Origin: Deinococcus ruber
GTDB taxonomy: Bacteria; Deinococcota; Deinococci; Deinococcales; Deinococcaceae
Direction of reading: 5' to 3'
DNA: 63,390 nt
Assembly: GCF_014648095.1 (NCBI RefSeq)
Contig: NZ_BMQL01000026.1
Span: 1 to 63,390, forward strand
Part shown: positions 18,077 to 27,582 of the stretch, in pieces
Layout: every line of letters starts with the position of its first letter
Numbering within the stretch: position 1 is the stretch's first letter
Position numbers and translations under genes: made by a program
The notes under the pieces: generated by a model
What the model was told of the DNA's origin: nothing
The model's input: only the letters and a program-made list of their open reading frames with translations
The model's database searches: none

Positions 18077-18220
18077 TTGAAATTACGGGCTTGTGACTGC
18101 ACTCCGCTGAAGGTGCTCATTCCTGCACTCCGGGCGCAGGGGTTCCAGTTTGTCTCGCTCGACCGTCTGGAAGGACTCAAGCAGATGCCGTCCGGGAAAG
18201 CCAGACATGCTTCGCCGTGA
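18077..18220 (+). pseudogene. Remnant of a polysaccharide deacetylase C-terminus
   Basis: The frame ending at TGA 18218-18220 reads LIPALRAQGFQFVSLDRL, which resembles the last helix and strand of NodB-type polysaccharide deacetylases. A TAA lies just upstream of the fragment and no start or catalytic motifs remain. The identification rests on a short segment. Confidence 0.35.
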
Positions 18221-18244
18221 CCCGGGGCACCATCGGCTTTCTGG

Positions 18245-19210
18245 TCAGGTGGACAGTCGCTGCCGAGGTGGATAGAGCGCGTAGTTTGCCGCCTGGGCCG
18301 CCTGCGCGCCCCCGTGCACCGCTGAGGCCACCTGATCGCTGTGATGGTCGGTCACGTCGCCCGCCGCGTAGAAACGTGCCAGATTGGTCTGGTATTTCGG
18401 GTCGATGTTGATCATCCCGCGTGGTGTCAGCGTAATCGGCAGGTGCCGCAGCAACTCGGTGTTCGGATCGGAACCGTACAGGCTGAAAATCAGGTCGGCG
18501 TGCAGGAGCTCCCCGGAGGTCAGCAGAATATTCTCAATCGCCTGGCCTTTCAGCCGCACACTCCGCACCTCCCCGCTTCGTACCTGAATGCCGCCCGCGT
18601 GGAGTTTGCGGCGCGCCGTGGGTGAAAGCTCGTCCTTCCCGGGCTCGACCAGCAGGGTCACGCGGGAGGTGTAGGTCAGGAACTGCAGGGCGTCCTCCGC
18701 AGCTGCGTCGATGTTGCCGAGGAGCAGGATCTCCCGGTCAAGCGTCCGCCAGCCGTCACACACGATGCACCAGAACAGCTGCTTACCGACCAGCCGGCGG
18801 GCTCCCCGGAAGGTCGGCCAGCGGTCACGCACCCCCGCCGCCCAGATCACCGTCCGTCCGATCACCTGTCCGGCTGTGGTCGCGAGTGTGAACCCTTGCT
18901 GTGCCGGCAGCAGATCGATCTGCTCCACCCGGCCGTGATGCGGTACCACGCCGAAGCGCTCTGCCTGAGCCACCCCGAGGGCGCGCAGCCGCCGGGCACT
19001 GACGCCCTTCGGGAAGCCGAGGTAGTTCTCGTTGTGCTGCCCGTAGGCCCAACGCCCCTCGCCACTGTCGATCAGCAGGGTGGTGCGCCGGAAGCGGCCC
19101 ATGTACACCGCTGCGGACAGTCCGGCCGGGCCTCCCCCGACAATCACGCAGTCGTACGTCGCGGCTGGCGGTGCCGCGTCCGCGGAATGGGATGCGGGTG
19201 GATCACCCAT
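18245..19210 (-). CDS. Thioredoxin-reductase-like FAD/NAD(P) oxidoreductase
   Basis: 321 residues. The FAD-binding GGGPAGLSAA motif starts at about residue 25, a redox pair CIVC sits at the position of the CATC motif of thioredoxin reductase, and the second nucleotide-binding region (LLLGNIDAAAEDAL) and the closing GDVTD motif are present. The usual GxGxxA of the NAD(P) site is altered to GNIDAA. It may reduce a thiol carrier or, given its place at the end of the copA operon, protect or recycle cysteine-rich copper proteins. It overlaps the upstream gene by 8 bp. Confidence 0.82.
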   Translation of the reverse strand: MGDPPASHSADAAPPAATYDCVIVGGGPAGLSAAVYMGRFRRTTLLIDSGEGRWAYGQHNENYLGFPKGVSARRLRALGVAQAERFGVVPHHGRVEQIDLLPAQQGFTLATTAGQVIGRTVIWAAGVRDRWPTFRGARRLVGKQLFWCIVCDGWRTLDREILLLGNIDAAAEDALQFLTYTSRVTLLVEPGKDELSPTARRKLHAGGIQVRSGEVRSVRLKGQAIENILLTSGELLHADLIFSLYGSDPNTELLRHLPITLTPRGMINIDPKYQTNLARFYAAGDVTDHHSDQVASAVHGGAQAAQAANYALYPPRQRLST

Positions 19211-19622
19211 GAAGCGGTGCTCCGAGCGTCTCGAGGAGCCGCTCGAGGAGTTCTTCGGCCTGCTCGTACCCTGGCCGCAGGTACACTGTGGCGAAGGTCG
19301 ACCAGTCCTGCACCGCCGCGACTTCCTGACCGCCGTCCTGCAGTTTCAGGTGCGGGTAGATGCCGTATTCGACGAAGCAGCCGAAGTCTGCCGCCAGGTG
19401 TTCGAGCGCCAGGGTGTTGGTCTGTGTCCAGGTGACGGTGTAGGGCAGTGCGAAGCAGGGTTTGCCGCAGGAACCGCCCATCCCGACGAGCGGCAGGCCC
19501 GCCACCGTGGGGGTCGTGCCCCGGCGCTGGGTGCGTTCCAGGAAGGCGAGGCGGTCTCGAGCGAGGTCGTGGGTGGGGAGTTTCTGGGCAGCAATCCACG
19601 GGCCGACAGTGAGTTTGGTCAT
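19203..19622 (-). CDS. Small unknown protein between copA and the thioredoxin-reductase-like gene
   Basis: 139 residues with an internal GGSCGKPCF segment (CxxxC) and no signal peptide or membrane helix. Its ATG overlaps the copA stop by four bases and its stop overlaps the next gene, so it belongs to the copA operon. I do not recognise the family; the cysteine pair and position suggest a redox or copper-linked role. Confidence 0.65.
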   Translation of the reverse strand: MTKLTVGPWIAAQKLPTHDLARDRLAFLERTQRRGTTPTVAGLPLVGMGGSCGKPCFALPYTVTWTQTNTLALEHLAADFGCFVEYGIYPHLKLQDGGQEVAAVQDWSTFATVYLRPGYEQAEELLERLLETLGAPLHG

Positions 19623-22138
19623 ATGAGGGTTCCTTCCGCGGGACGCGCAGGGAGCAGGTGGGCGGGGCGGCTGGCGGGGCCGGGCTTGATGGGGGGCTTG
19701 AAGCCGCGCAAACGCAGGGCGTTGCTGAGGACGAAGACGCTGGAGAAGCCCATTGCGGCGGCCGCCAGCACCGGGCTGAGCAGCCAGCCGAGCGCGTGGA
19801 ACAGCGCGCCTGCCGCGACCGGAATCAGCAGGGCGTTGTACGCGAAGGCCCAGAACAGATTGAAGCGAATGTTTCTGAGGGTGGCGCGGCTCAGGGCAAT
19901 GGCGTTCGGGACGCCGCGTACGTCGCCGCTCATCAGGATCACGTCGGCGGTTTCCACTGCGACATCCGTTCCGGTACCGATCGCCAGCCCGACATCTGCC
20001 AGCGCCAACGCCGGAGCGTCGTTGATGCCATCTCCGACAAATGCCACCTGCTGACCCGTCGCCTGCAACGCTTTGATGGCGTCACTCTTCCCGCTGGGCA
20101 GCACTTCAGCCAGGACGGTCTCGATGCCGAGTTGCCTGGCGATCGCGTTGGCGGTGCGGACGTTGTCTCCAGTGATCATGGCCACTTGGAGGCCCTGAGC
20201 GTGCAGCGCCTTCACCGCCTCCAGGCTGCCGGCCTTGATCGGGTCAGCGACCGCGAGGATGGCCGCGAGCTGACCGTCAATGGCGGCGTACAGCGGACTC
20301 TTGCCCTCATCACCCAGCTGAGCTGCCTGCGCCTCAAACACCCGCACATCCAGGCCGAGCTGCTGCATATAGCGGTCTGCACCGACGTTCACCAGGCGGC
20401 CCTGGATGGTCGCGGCCAGCCCGAAGCCAGGAACCGCCTCGAAATATTGCGTCACAGACAGGGGGATCCCGTCCAGCTTCGCTGCGTCTACGATGGCGCG
20501 GGCAATCGGATGCTCACTCTGCTCTTCGGCGGACGCGACCAGCGACAGCACGTCGGTTCTGTCGAAGTCGGGCAACAACTGGAGGTCGGTCAGGGCGGGC
20601 CGGCCTTCGGTCAGCGTGCCGGTCTTGTCGAGCGCCACCACCTGTACCGCCTGCAACGCTTCCAGCGCCGCGCCATTTCTGAACAACATGCCCAGTTCGG
20701 CGGCCTTGCCAGTGCCGACCATCACGCTGACGGGCGTGGCGAGGCCCATCGCGCACGGGCAGGCGATGATCAGCACCGCCACGGTGTTCACCAGGGCGTA
20801 ACTCAGCGCCTGCGGGCCGCCGAACAGCATCCACGCCAGGAAGGTTAGCGCGGCGATGCCCAGCACGATGGGCACGAAGACCGAGACGACCTTGTCTGCC
20901 AGGCCCTGAATCGGCGGTTTGCTGCCCTGAGCGCTCTCGACGAGCTTGATGATCTGCGCCAGGGTGGTATCGGCCCCCACCTTGGTCGCGCGGAACTGGA
21001 AGGCCCCGGTCTGGTTGATGGTGCCGCCGACCACCGCCGCACCCGCCTGCTTGTTCACCGGCACCGGTTCGCCGGTGATCATGCTCTCGTCCACGTAGCT
21101 GCTGCCGCTCGTGACCTCGCCGTCCACTGGAACCTTTTCGCCGGGCCTGACCGAGATCACGTCACCGACCAGCACCTCATCGGTGGGCAGTTCGAGTTCC
21201 GTGCCGCCGCGAAGTACGCGGGCGGTCTTGACCTGCAGGCCCAGCAGTTTTTTCATGGCCTCGCTGCTGCGGCCCTTCGCGACCGCTTCGAAGTATTTGC
21301 CCAGCAGGATCAAGGTGATGACCACCGCGGACGCTTCGTAGTATACGTGCGCGGTGCCTGCCGGGAAGACCTGTGGCATCAGGGTCACCGCCAGGCTGTA
21401 GAAGAAGGCCGCGCTGGTGCCGATCATGACCAATGTGTTCATGTCAGGCGAACGGTGGCGCAGCGCTGCCCAGCCCTGCCGATAGAAACGCCGTCCAGGG
21501 CCGAACTGCACCGGAATTGCCAGCGCCAACATAATCCAGTTCATGGCCGAGCCGAGGTGATCGGTGAGCCACATCTCGGCGGGCATCCAGAGCATCGGCA
21601 GCATGGCGATCAAGAGCAGGGGCACGGCAAAGATGGCGCTGAACAGCACCGAGCGTTTCAGGGCCTGCAGTTCACGCTCTTTGGCGGCACGTTCCACGTC
21701 GCTGCGATCCTGCCCGGCGGCGGTTTCCAGCACGTCATACCCGCTCTCCCTGACGGCTGCTTTGAGCTGTCCGGGGCTGACGGCGGACGGCAGGTACTGC
21801 ACGGTGGCCCGCTCGGTGGCGAGATTCACTGAGGCGTCCAGCACACCGTCCACGTTCTTCAGCGCCCGCTCGACTCTGTTGACACAGTTGGCGCAGGTCA
21901 TGCCTGTCACGCCCAACTCGAGGGTGGAGGTCACGGGTTCATAGCCCACGTCTTTCACCGTGTCGAGCAGCACCTGAGGCGAGGTGGTGGCCGGATCGTA
22001 GGTGACGGTGGCGCGCTCAGTCGCTAGGTTCACCACCACGCTGTCGACACCGTCGACTTTTTTGAGTCCGCGCTCGACCCGACCTACGCAACTCGCGCAG
22101 GTCATGCCCTGTACCCCGAGTTCCAACATCTTCGTCAT
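19619..22138 (-). CDS. copA: Copper-exporting P1B-type ATPase
   Basis: 839 residues. Two N-terminal heavy-metal domains carry GMTCASC and GMTCANC. Eight membrane segments, the CPC metal-transport motif (ACPCAMG), the phosphorylation motif DKTGT, the SEHPIA motif of the nucleotide domain and GDGINDAP identify a Cu(I) exporter. I moved the start to 22138, with GGAG upstream; the longer frame would begin inside the CsoR operator. It heads a three-gene operon. Confidence 0.95.
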   Translation of the reverse strand: MTKMLELGVQGMTCASCVGRVERGLKKVDGVDSVVVNLATERATVTYDPATTSPQVLLDTVKDVGYEPVTSTLELGVTGMTCANCVNRVERALKNVDGVLDASVNLATERATVQYLPSAVSPGQLKAAVRESGYDVLETAAGQDRSDVERAAKERELQALKRSVLFSAIFAVPLLLIAMLPMLWMPAEMWLTDHLGSAMNWIMLALAIPVQFGPGRRFYRQGWAALRHRSPDMNTLVMIGTSAAFFYSLAVTLMPQVFPAGTAHVYYEASAVVITLILLGKYFEAVAKGRSSEAMKKLLGLQVKTARVLRGGTELELPTDEVLVGDVISVRPGEKVPVDGEVTSGSSYVDESMITGEPVPVNKQAGAAVVGGTINQTGAFQFRATKVGADTTLAQIIKLVESAQGSKPPIQGLADKVVSVFVPIVLGIAALTFLAWMLFGGPQALSYALVNTVAVLIIACPCAMGLATPVSVMVGTGKAAELGMLFRNGAALEALQAVQVVALDKTGTLTEGRPALTDLQLLPDFDRTDVLSLVASAEEQSEHPIARAIVDAAKLDGIPLSVTQYFEAVPGFGLAATIQGRLVNVGADRYMQQLGLDVRVFEAQAAQLGDEGKSPLYAAIDGQLAAILAVADPIKAGSLEAVKALHAQGLQVAMITGDNVRTANAIARQLGIETVLAEVLPSGKSDAIKALQATGQQVAFVGDGINDAPALALADVGLAIGTGTDVAVETADVILMSGDVRGVPNAIALSRATLRNIRFNLFWAFAYNALLIPVAAGALFHALGWLLSPVLAAAAMGFSSVFVLSNALRLRGFKPPIKPGPASRPAHLLPARPAEGTLI

Positions 22139-22151
22139 GATTTTCTCCAAT

Positions 22152-22165
22152 CCCCCCATGGGGGG
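22152..22165. promoter_or_regulatory. CsoR-type operator before copA
   Basis: Six C, AT, six G: a perfect 14-bp palindrome 13 bp upstream of the copA start. CsoR repressors recognise such G/C-tract inverted repeats and let go when they bind Cu(I). csoR itself lies 350 bp away. Confidence 0.75.
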
Positions 22166-22265
22166 TTCGAAAGAAGAATAGACCGGACGCCGCTAAATTT
22201 CAAGAGGGGATTCGCTATGTAAGGGCCTTGATGATGAGAAAGCTGGTTCACACTGCCCAAACATC

Positions 22266-22292
22266 TTGACATCCCCCCAGCCAGGGTTTACT
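22266..22292 (+). promoter_or_regulatory. copZ-csoR promoter with a C-tract operator-like element
   Basis: TTGACA (22266-22271), 15 bp, TTTACT (22287-22292), 8 nt before the copZ ATG. The spacer contains CCCCCCAGCCAGGG, an imperfect version of the copA operator, suggesting that CsoR controls itself here. Confidence 0.6.
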
Positions 22293-22300
22293 CTTTTTAC

Positions 22301-22510
22301 ATGAACACCGAACTGAACATCAGCGGCATGACCTGCGGGCACTGCCAGACCGCCGTGACCAACGCCCTCAAACGTGTTCCCGGCGTCCAAGACGCCCGCG
22401 TCGACCTGAAGACCGGCAAAGCCGTTGTGGAGGGCCACGCCGAACTTCCCGCGCTGCTAGCCGCCGTGACGGAAGAGGGGTACGGCGCGCAGCTCCACCA
22501 GCACCCCTGA
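22301..22510 (+). CDS. copZ: Copper chaperone CopZ
   Basis: 69 residues, a single heavy-metal-associated domain with GMTCGHC at residues 9-15. It carries Cu(I) to CopA and CsoR. The C-terminal HQHP tail adds His ligands. The gene is divergent from copA and directly upstream of csoR. Confidence 0.93.
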   Translation: MNTELNISGMTCGHCQTAVTNALKRVPGVQDARVDLKTGKAVVEGHAELPALLAAVTEEGYGAQLHQHP

Positions 22511-22515
22511 TCCCT

Positions 22516-22851
22516 GTGATGAAACCGTCAGCTCTCCCCATTCAAGCAAGTGAAGGCGCCAACCCCTCGACCCCTAGGCATCTGTGCATGCCGGAGGACT
22601 CCAGGAAGCGCGCGGCCCGGCGTTTGAAAATCGCACGGGGGCATCTCGACAGCATCGTCACCATGCTCGACAACCCAGCGGTGTACTGCGTGGACGTCCT
22701 CCGGCAGATCAAGGCGGTGCAGGGAGCGTTGTCCGGCGCAGGCGAGGTGGTACTGCGCGGCCACCTTGAAGCGCACGTCACCACCGCCCACGAGCGGGGG
22801 GACAGCATCGAACTCATCGAAGAGTTGATGGAAGCGCTCAAGTACACCTGA
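22516..22851 (+). CDS. csoR: Copper-sensing repressor CsoR (C-H-H type)
   Basis: 111 residues from the GTG at 22516, or 87 from the ATG at 22588, which fits the family length better. All-helical DUF156 protein with ligands Cys58, His83 and His87 (longer numbering), spaced 25 and 4. The last ligand is His instead of Cys, as I recall for the Thermus thermophilus CsoR. It would repress copA and copZ-csoR. It follows copZ by a few bases. Confidence 0.9.
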   Translation: MMKPSALPIQASEGANPSTPRHLCMPEDSRKRAARRLKIARGHLDSIVTMLDNPAVYCVDVLRQIKAVQGALSGAGEVVLRGHLEAHVTTAHERGDSIELIEELMEALKYT

Positions 22852-22870
22852 GTGCAGCAGACGTGGTTCA

Positions 22871-22898
22871 GAGGCGGCGTTCAGGCCGCCTCGTTTCG
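22871..22898 (+). terminator. Terminator-like hairpin after csoR
   Basis: GAGGCGGC, a 6-nt loop and GCCGCCTC, followed by GTTTCG, 19 bp after the csoR stop. Confidence 0.5.
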
Positions 22899-22994
22899 TC
22901 TCAACCCACCAACGAGTGACCATGATGTCCACGATCACCGACACCGCACGTCCCCAACGCGGGCTGTGCTGGTGATGTTTCCGGGAGGGCCTGT

Positions 22995-25235
22995 ATGATT
23001 CTGCAACCGATCGACGCCTTTGTCCTTGTCTGGCTGCTCCTGGCGCTGGCCAGTGCCGTGTATGTCGGCATCGACCAGTTCAGGAACAACCCCGAACCCG
23101 CCGTCATGAAATGGGGCTTCATCCTGGTGACGCTCTACATGGGCCCGGTCGGCCTGCTGCTCTACGTCATGGCCGACAAGGAACCCGCCCCAGGCACCCA
23201 CGAGACCTTCACCCGCCCGCTGTGGAAGCAAGGCGTCGGCAGCACCATCCACTGCGTGGCGGGCGACGCGACCGGCATCATCCTCGCGGCGGTCATCACG
23301 GCCCTGCTGGGCCTCCCGATGTGGCTGGATCTGATCGTCGAGTATCTCGCCGGCTTCGCCTTTGGCCTGTTCATCTTCCAGGCGCTCTTCATGCAGCGCA
23401 TCATGGGCGGCTCGTACCTGCAGAACGTGCGCAAGAGCTTCATGCCGGAATTCATCAGCATGAACGCCATGATGGCGGGCATGGCCCCCACCATGACGCT
23501 GCTGATGATGGGCCGCGACATGCGCGCCATGCAGCCGACCGAGCCGCTGTTCTGGATGGTCATGAGCATTGGTGTCAGTGTCGGCTACGCGGCTGCCTAT
23601 CCGGTGAACGTCTGGCTGGTCTCCCGAAATCTGAAGCATGGTCTGATGACCGAGCGTCCCCAGGGAAGCCGATTTGACGTGGCGCTGCTCAAACAACCCG
23701 GTGCACCCACCACGCCACCCGTCCCCGCAGTAACACCCCCTGTTGAACCAGCACCGCAAGCTGCGGACATCCATGCCGGCCACAGCGCTATGCAGGAGCC
23801 TGCCGCCAGCCATCCTGCAGCCCCCATGGCCGGTATGCAGATGGACATGAATGGCGACGCAGCAGCGCACGCACCGACGCTGATGTCCCAAGGGGCAGCG
23901 GCTGTTCCCGCTGCTGCCACCGTCCCACCAGCCACCCGTATGACCGGGATGACTCAAGCGCACAGCATGCACGCCCCTGACCAACTGCCACAGGCGACTC
24001 CTTCCAGCGGCGCACACGGCATGGCCGACATGCCCGGGATGGATCACACGTCAGGCATGCAGCCGAACGTGACGGTCCCGCAGTTGCTCGCTGTCCTGAT
24101 GGTCACCACCCTGGCGCTGATCGCTGGCATGACCCTGCCCGGCACCGTGGTGAACATGAAGCTCAGCGCGCACGATGTCGGCGCGAGCATCATGCCGCCC
24201 GGCATGATCATGACCCGGGAGACGCCCGGCGGCGCGATGCGCGACATGGCGGCCGTCGATCCACGTACCGTGTCCTACACCGCGCCCAGTACCGCCCGGG
24301 GAGATCGACCCCTGGCCCCTCAACTGGTGGGCGGGGTGAAGGTGTTCCGGCTGGAAACGTCGATCATCCGGTGGAACATCCTGCCGTACAAGCAGGTGAC
24401 AGCGTACGCCATCAACCGGCAGGTGCCTGGGCCGCGACTGGAGATCAATCAGGGCGACCGGGTGCAGTTCATCGTCAAGAACAACCTGCCCGAGGCCACC
24501 ACCTTGCACTGGCATGGTCTGATCCTCCCCAACGAGATGGACGGCGTGCCCGGACTGGAGCAGAAGCCCATTCCGCCTGGCGGCACGTACACCTATGCCT
24601 TCACCGCCGTGCAGGCCGGCACGTACTTCTACCACTCCCATCAGGACTCCGACCGTCAGCAGGGGCTGGGTGAGTACGGCGCGCTGATCATCCGACCCAC
24701 CACCGATCCAGGCAATCTCCAGCGGGTTCGCGCGCTGACCATCCCTGGCGATCCCGCGACCGCGCTTGAATCGCCGAATCAGGACCGCACCACGCTGGAG
24801 TACACCCTACAGCTTCAGGAGTGGCTGAACCGGGATGGCCTCACGTACCCCGCCATGATCATGGAGGGTGGCCTGCCGAACTACTTCACCATCAACGGCA
24901 AAGCGTACCCCTCCACCGACACCATCCGCATGCGGGTCGGGCAGACCGTCAAGTTGCGCTTTATCGGCAGCAACAACAATTTCGTTCATCCCATGCATGT
25001 GCACGGCGGGCCGTTCCAGGTGGTCGCGCGCGACGGCGAAACCCTACCGTCCAGCGCCCGGTTTCTGGCAGACACCGTGAATGTCGGCCCGGGGCAGCGG
25101 TACGACGTCATCTGGACGGCGCGGCGGCCCGGCAGATGGCTGATTCACTGTCACATTCCGCATCACACCAAGAACGACAACGTCGAAGAGGGCGGTGGGG
25201 GCGGCCTGATGATGGTCATCGATGTGCGCGCCTGA
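22995..25235 (+). CDS. DUF4396 membrane domain fused to a multicopper oxidase
   Basis: 746 residues. Residues 1-225 are a DUF4396 domain with about six membrane helices; 236-355 are a linker rich in Met, His, Ala and Pro with repeated HxM, MxM and HS motifs; 358-390 form another membrane helix; about 435-746 are a complete multicopper oxidase with HWHG, HSH, HPMHVHG and HCHIPHH. The likely job is to receive Cu(I) from the cytoplasm or membrane through the linker and oxidise it outside. GGGAGGG precedes the ATG. The oxidase part is a close relative of the product of 13468-14739. The fusion looks genuine since the frame is open throughout. Confidence 0.88.
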   Translation: MILQPIDAFVLVWLLLALASAVYVGIDQFRNNPEPAVMKWGFILVTLYMGPVGLLLYVMADKEPAPGTHETFTRPLWKQGVGSTIHCVAGDATGIILAAVITALLGLPMWLDLIVEYLAGFAFGLFIFQALFMQRIMGGSYLQNVRKSFMPEFISMNAMMAGMAPTMTLLMMGRDMRAMQPTEPLFWMVMSIGVSVGYAAAYPVNVWLVSRNLKHGLMTERPQGSRFDVALLKQPGAPTTPPVPAVTPPVEPAPQAADIHAGHSAMQEPAASHPAAPMAGMQMDMNGDAAAHAPTLMSQGAAAVPAAATVPPATRMTGMTQAHSMHAPDQLPQATPSSGAHGMADMPGMDHTSGMQPNVTVPQLLAVLMVTTLALIAGMTLPGTVVNMKLSAHDVGASIMPPGMIMTRETPGGAMRDMAAVDPRTVSYTAPSTARGDRPLAPQLVGGVKVFRLETSIIRWNILPYKQVTAYAINRQVPGPRLEINQGDRVQFIVKNNLPEATTLHWHGLILPNEMDGVPGLEQKPIPPGGTYTYAFTAVQAGTYFYHSHQDSDRQQGLGEYGALIIRPTTDPGNLQRVRALTIPGDPATALESPNQDRTTLEYTLQLQEWLNRDGLTYPAMIMEGGLPNYFTINGKAYPSTDTIRMRVGQTVKLRFIGSNNNFVHPMHVHGGPFQVVARDGETLPSSARFLADTVNVGPGQRYDVIWTARRPGRWLIHCHIPHHTKNDNVEEGGGGGLMMVIDVRA

Positions 25236-25556
25236 CCGCGCAGATCTTCAGTGGAACGATCAATTGGAAGATGGTGATGTTCCCAGGAAACGCGGTGGCA
25301 CCCGTGATCCTGGTTCAGCGCCGCCGCACCGTCCGGTGCTCCTCAACGCGACGGTCAGACCCGCGACGACACTTTCGACGCGGCAGACAGAGACGATCGT
25401 TGGGCGCCGGACGTCTCGGCAGATCACCCGCCCACCAGCTTGGTCTTCCTCGGAGAGCGGAGATAAACCGAGAGCGGAACATCGAACGGAGGCGAGCCAC
25501 CCACCTCTCAGCCCCGGAAAGCTGGACATCTGCCGCTGTACAATGCGCCGTCTGCC
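25236..25556. other. 321 bp without a gene
   Basis: No convincing frame or hairpin. A TACAAT -10-like element about 12 nt before the next ATG is the only signal seen. Confidence 0.4.
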
Positions 25557-26921
25557 ATGACCCGTCCTCTGAAACGCTCGCTGACCTCGCGCTTCTCCCC
25601 TCCTCAACTGATCGCGCTGTCGTTTGTGCTGGCGATAGCGGTAGGAAGCGGGCTGCTGCTGCTGCCGTTCTCGCTGCAGGGCGGGCAGCGGCTGGACGTG
25701 CTGACGGCCATCTTTACCGCTACCACTGCGCTGTGCGTGACTGGCCTGAAGGTGATCGATCCGGCCCGGACGTTCAGCGTGACGGGGCAGCTCATCCTGC
25801 TGCTGCTGATCCAGCTCGGCGGCCTGGGCCTGATCACCTTCGGCACGGTCTTCGCGCTGGCCCTTCGCAGGCGCATGAAGTTCAGTGAGCGGATGCGGCT
25901 GGCGCAACAGGTCAGCGCCTTCGACGTGGGCGGTGTGCTGGGCCTGATCCGCAAGATCTTCGCGTATACCCTGGTCATCGAGGGGCTGGGCACCCTGCTG
26001 CTGGCGCTGCGCTTCGTGCCGCAGTTCGGCTGGGAACAGGGACTGTACTACAGTGTGGTGCACGCGATCAGTGCCTTCAACAACGCCGGATTCTCGCTGT
26101 TTCCTCACAGCTTGCAGGACTACCGCAGCGATCTCCTGGTCACGTTGACGATGTGCGCCCTAGTGATTCTGGGTGGCCTGGGCTTTCTGGTGCAGGTGAA
26201 CGTAGTGGCCCACCTGCTGCGCCGCCGCCCCGAGCGCCTGCTGATCCACAGCCGTCTGGTGCTCACCACCACGCTGCTGCTGCTGCTCGGCGGAACCCTG
26301 CTGATTGCCGCCTTCGAATGGAACAACCCCGCCACGCTGGGAACGCTGCCGCTGGGCGAGAAACTGCTTAACAGCTTCGTGAGCAGCGTGATGCCGCGCA
26401 CCGGAGGATTCAGCACCCTGAACACCGAGCTGCTGCGCCCTGCCACGCTGTTCCTGATGATGTTTCTGATGTTCGTGGGGGCCAGTCCGGGCGGCGCGGG
26501 CGGCGGCATCAAGACCAGCACCTTCGCCGTGATCGTGGGCAGCGCGTGGAGCATGGTGCGCAGTCAGGGCGAGATGGTGGCCTTTCACCGCCGCATCGAG
26601 GAGAGCACCGTGCTGCGGGCCATGACGGTGGGCCTGCTGGCGAACGCGCTGCTGGTCTTGATGCTGCTGCTGATGCTGGCCTTCAACACCAGTCCGCGCC
26701 TCGACTTCTCGCATTTGGCCTTCGAGACGGTCTCGGCTTTCAGCACCGTCGGCCTGTCAATGAACGCCACCCCCGACACCAACGCCGCACAGCGCGTCCT
26801 GCTGATCGTGCTGATGTACCTCGGGCGCATCGGCCCCCTGACCTTCGCCCTCGCCTTGCGCCAGCGCGTCAAACGCCAGGACGTGAGCTATCCACCGGAA
26901 CGGGATATCCTCATTGGATGA
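25557..26921 (+). CDS. KtrB/TrkH-type potassium uptake channel subunit
   Basis: 454 residues, about ten membrane segments and four P-loop repeats. Filter-like segments are visible: ALCVTGL, SAFNNAGFS, PRTGGFST and SAFSTVGLS, each with the Gly of the K+ filter. KtrB works with a cytosolic RCK subunit KtrA, which is not adjacent. A Gly-rich loop (GGAGGGIKT) lies in the position of the gating loop after the third repeat. The start is set by the ATG at 25557. Confidence 0.9.
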   Translation: MTRPLKRSLTSRFSPPQLIALSFVLAIAVGSGLLLLPFSLQGGQRLDVLTAIFTATTALCVTGLKVIDPARTFSVTGQLILLLLIQLGGLGLITFGTVFALALRRRMKFSERMRLAQQVSAFDVGGVLGLIRKIFAYTLVIEGLGTLLLALRFVPQFGWEQGLYYSVVHAISAFNNAGFSLFPHSLQDYRSDLLVTLTMCALVILGGLGFLVQVNVVAHLLRRRPERLLIHSRLVLTTTLLLLLGGTLLIAAFEWNNPATLGTLPLGEKLLNSFVSSVMPRTGGFSTLNTELLRPATLFLMMFLMFVGASPGGAGGGIKTSTFAVIVGSAWSMVRSQGEMVAFHRRIEESTVLRAMTVGLLANALLVLMLLLMLAFNTSPRLDFSHLAFETVSAFSTVGLSMNATPDTNAAQRVLLIVLMYLGRIGPLTFALALRQRVKRQDVSYPPERDILIG

Positions 26922-26926
26922 GCAGG

Positions 26927-26970
26927 GATAACACTTTCGTGCATCCCACCCATGTGCTCGGACGGCTTCG
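26927..26970 (+). pseudogene. Short multicopper-oxidase remnant after ktrB
   Basis: Directly after the ktrB stop the frame reads NTFVHPTHVLG, close to NNFVHPMHVHG of both intact oxidases in the window; the DNA also aligns (roughly 28 of 39 bases by eye). The copper motif is damaged (His to Leu, Met to Thr) and nothing else of the gene remains. Confidence 0.35.
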
Positions 26971-27053
26971 CCCAACAGGGGAGACACCCTGGGAAACAAG
27001 CCCAGGGAGAACATGGCGAAGGTGGGTAACCAATGACTGAACGAGCAGCGGAA

Positions 27054-27081
27054 AGCGCAGCACCGCTCGCGGTGCTGCGCT
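27054..27081. terminator. Strong hairpin downstream of ktrB
   Basis: Eleven perfectly paired bases (AGCGCAGCACC / GGTGCTGCGCT) around a 6-nt loop, followed by CCTTC. It could end ktrB transcription and that of the opposing SRAP remnant. Confidence 0.45.
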
Positions 27082-27122
27082 CCTTCACAACGCAGTGCTC
27101 CGGGAAATTCAGCGGTGAGCTG

Positions 27123-27497
27123 CTAAACTGGCCTCACAAGCAGCGGGTCAGCTGACCTAGCTCTGAATGTCCATATAAATTCAAAGAAGCAACTGATGGG
27201 GATCACGGCCCGGCGGCTGCGGAACGGCTGCGCGAATGCTCGGCTACTCTCCAGCGTCTCGATCCGGGCATTGAACATCGCATACTTCTTCGCGTCGCCT
27301 TCCGTCATACGCTCGGGAATCAGCCCCCAGCGGGCCAGCGGCGCATCGTACCCCTCCGCACCCGGCCGGACCACTCGGAGCTGATCCGTGGGCCGAATCT
27401 CGGTACGGTCCAGCGCTCGCCACCCGAACGGCCCGAACAGCTTCGTGAGGGCCGCGACCGCTTTGGGCGTGAACAGATCCTCCGCACGGCCGCACAT
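27123..27497 (-). pseudogene. SRAP (YedK/HMCES) family protein, C-terminus missing
   Basis: 124 residues starting MCGR, the catalytic Cys2 that links to abasic sites in single-stranded DNA. FNARIET and RRAVIPISCFFEF match the family, but the sequence then diverges (IWTFRAR) and stops, while normal SRAP proteins run to about 200-230 residues and need the later His. The loss begins at about 27180, in AT-richer DNA. A deletion or insertion scar is likely. Confidence 0.75.
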
Positions 27498-27582
27498 CAG
27501 CTCGCTCCTGGTGCAGGTGGGCGAACCGCCGCCCGCCCAGGCGAACGCAGAACAACCGGCAGTTGACGCGCCCGAGGTGCGT

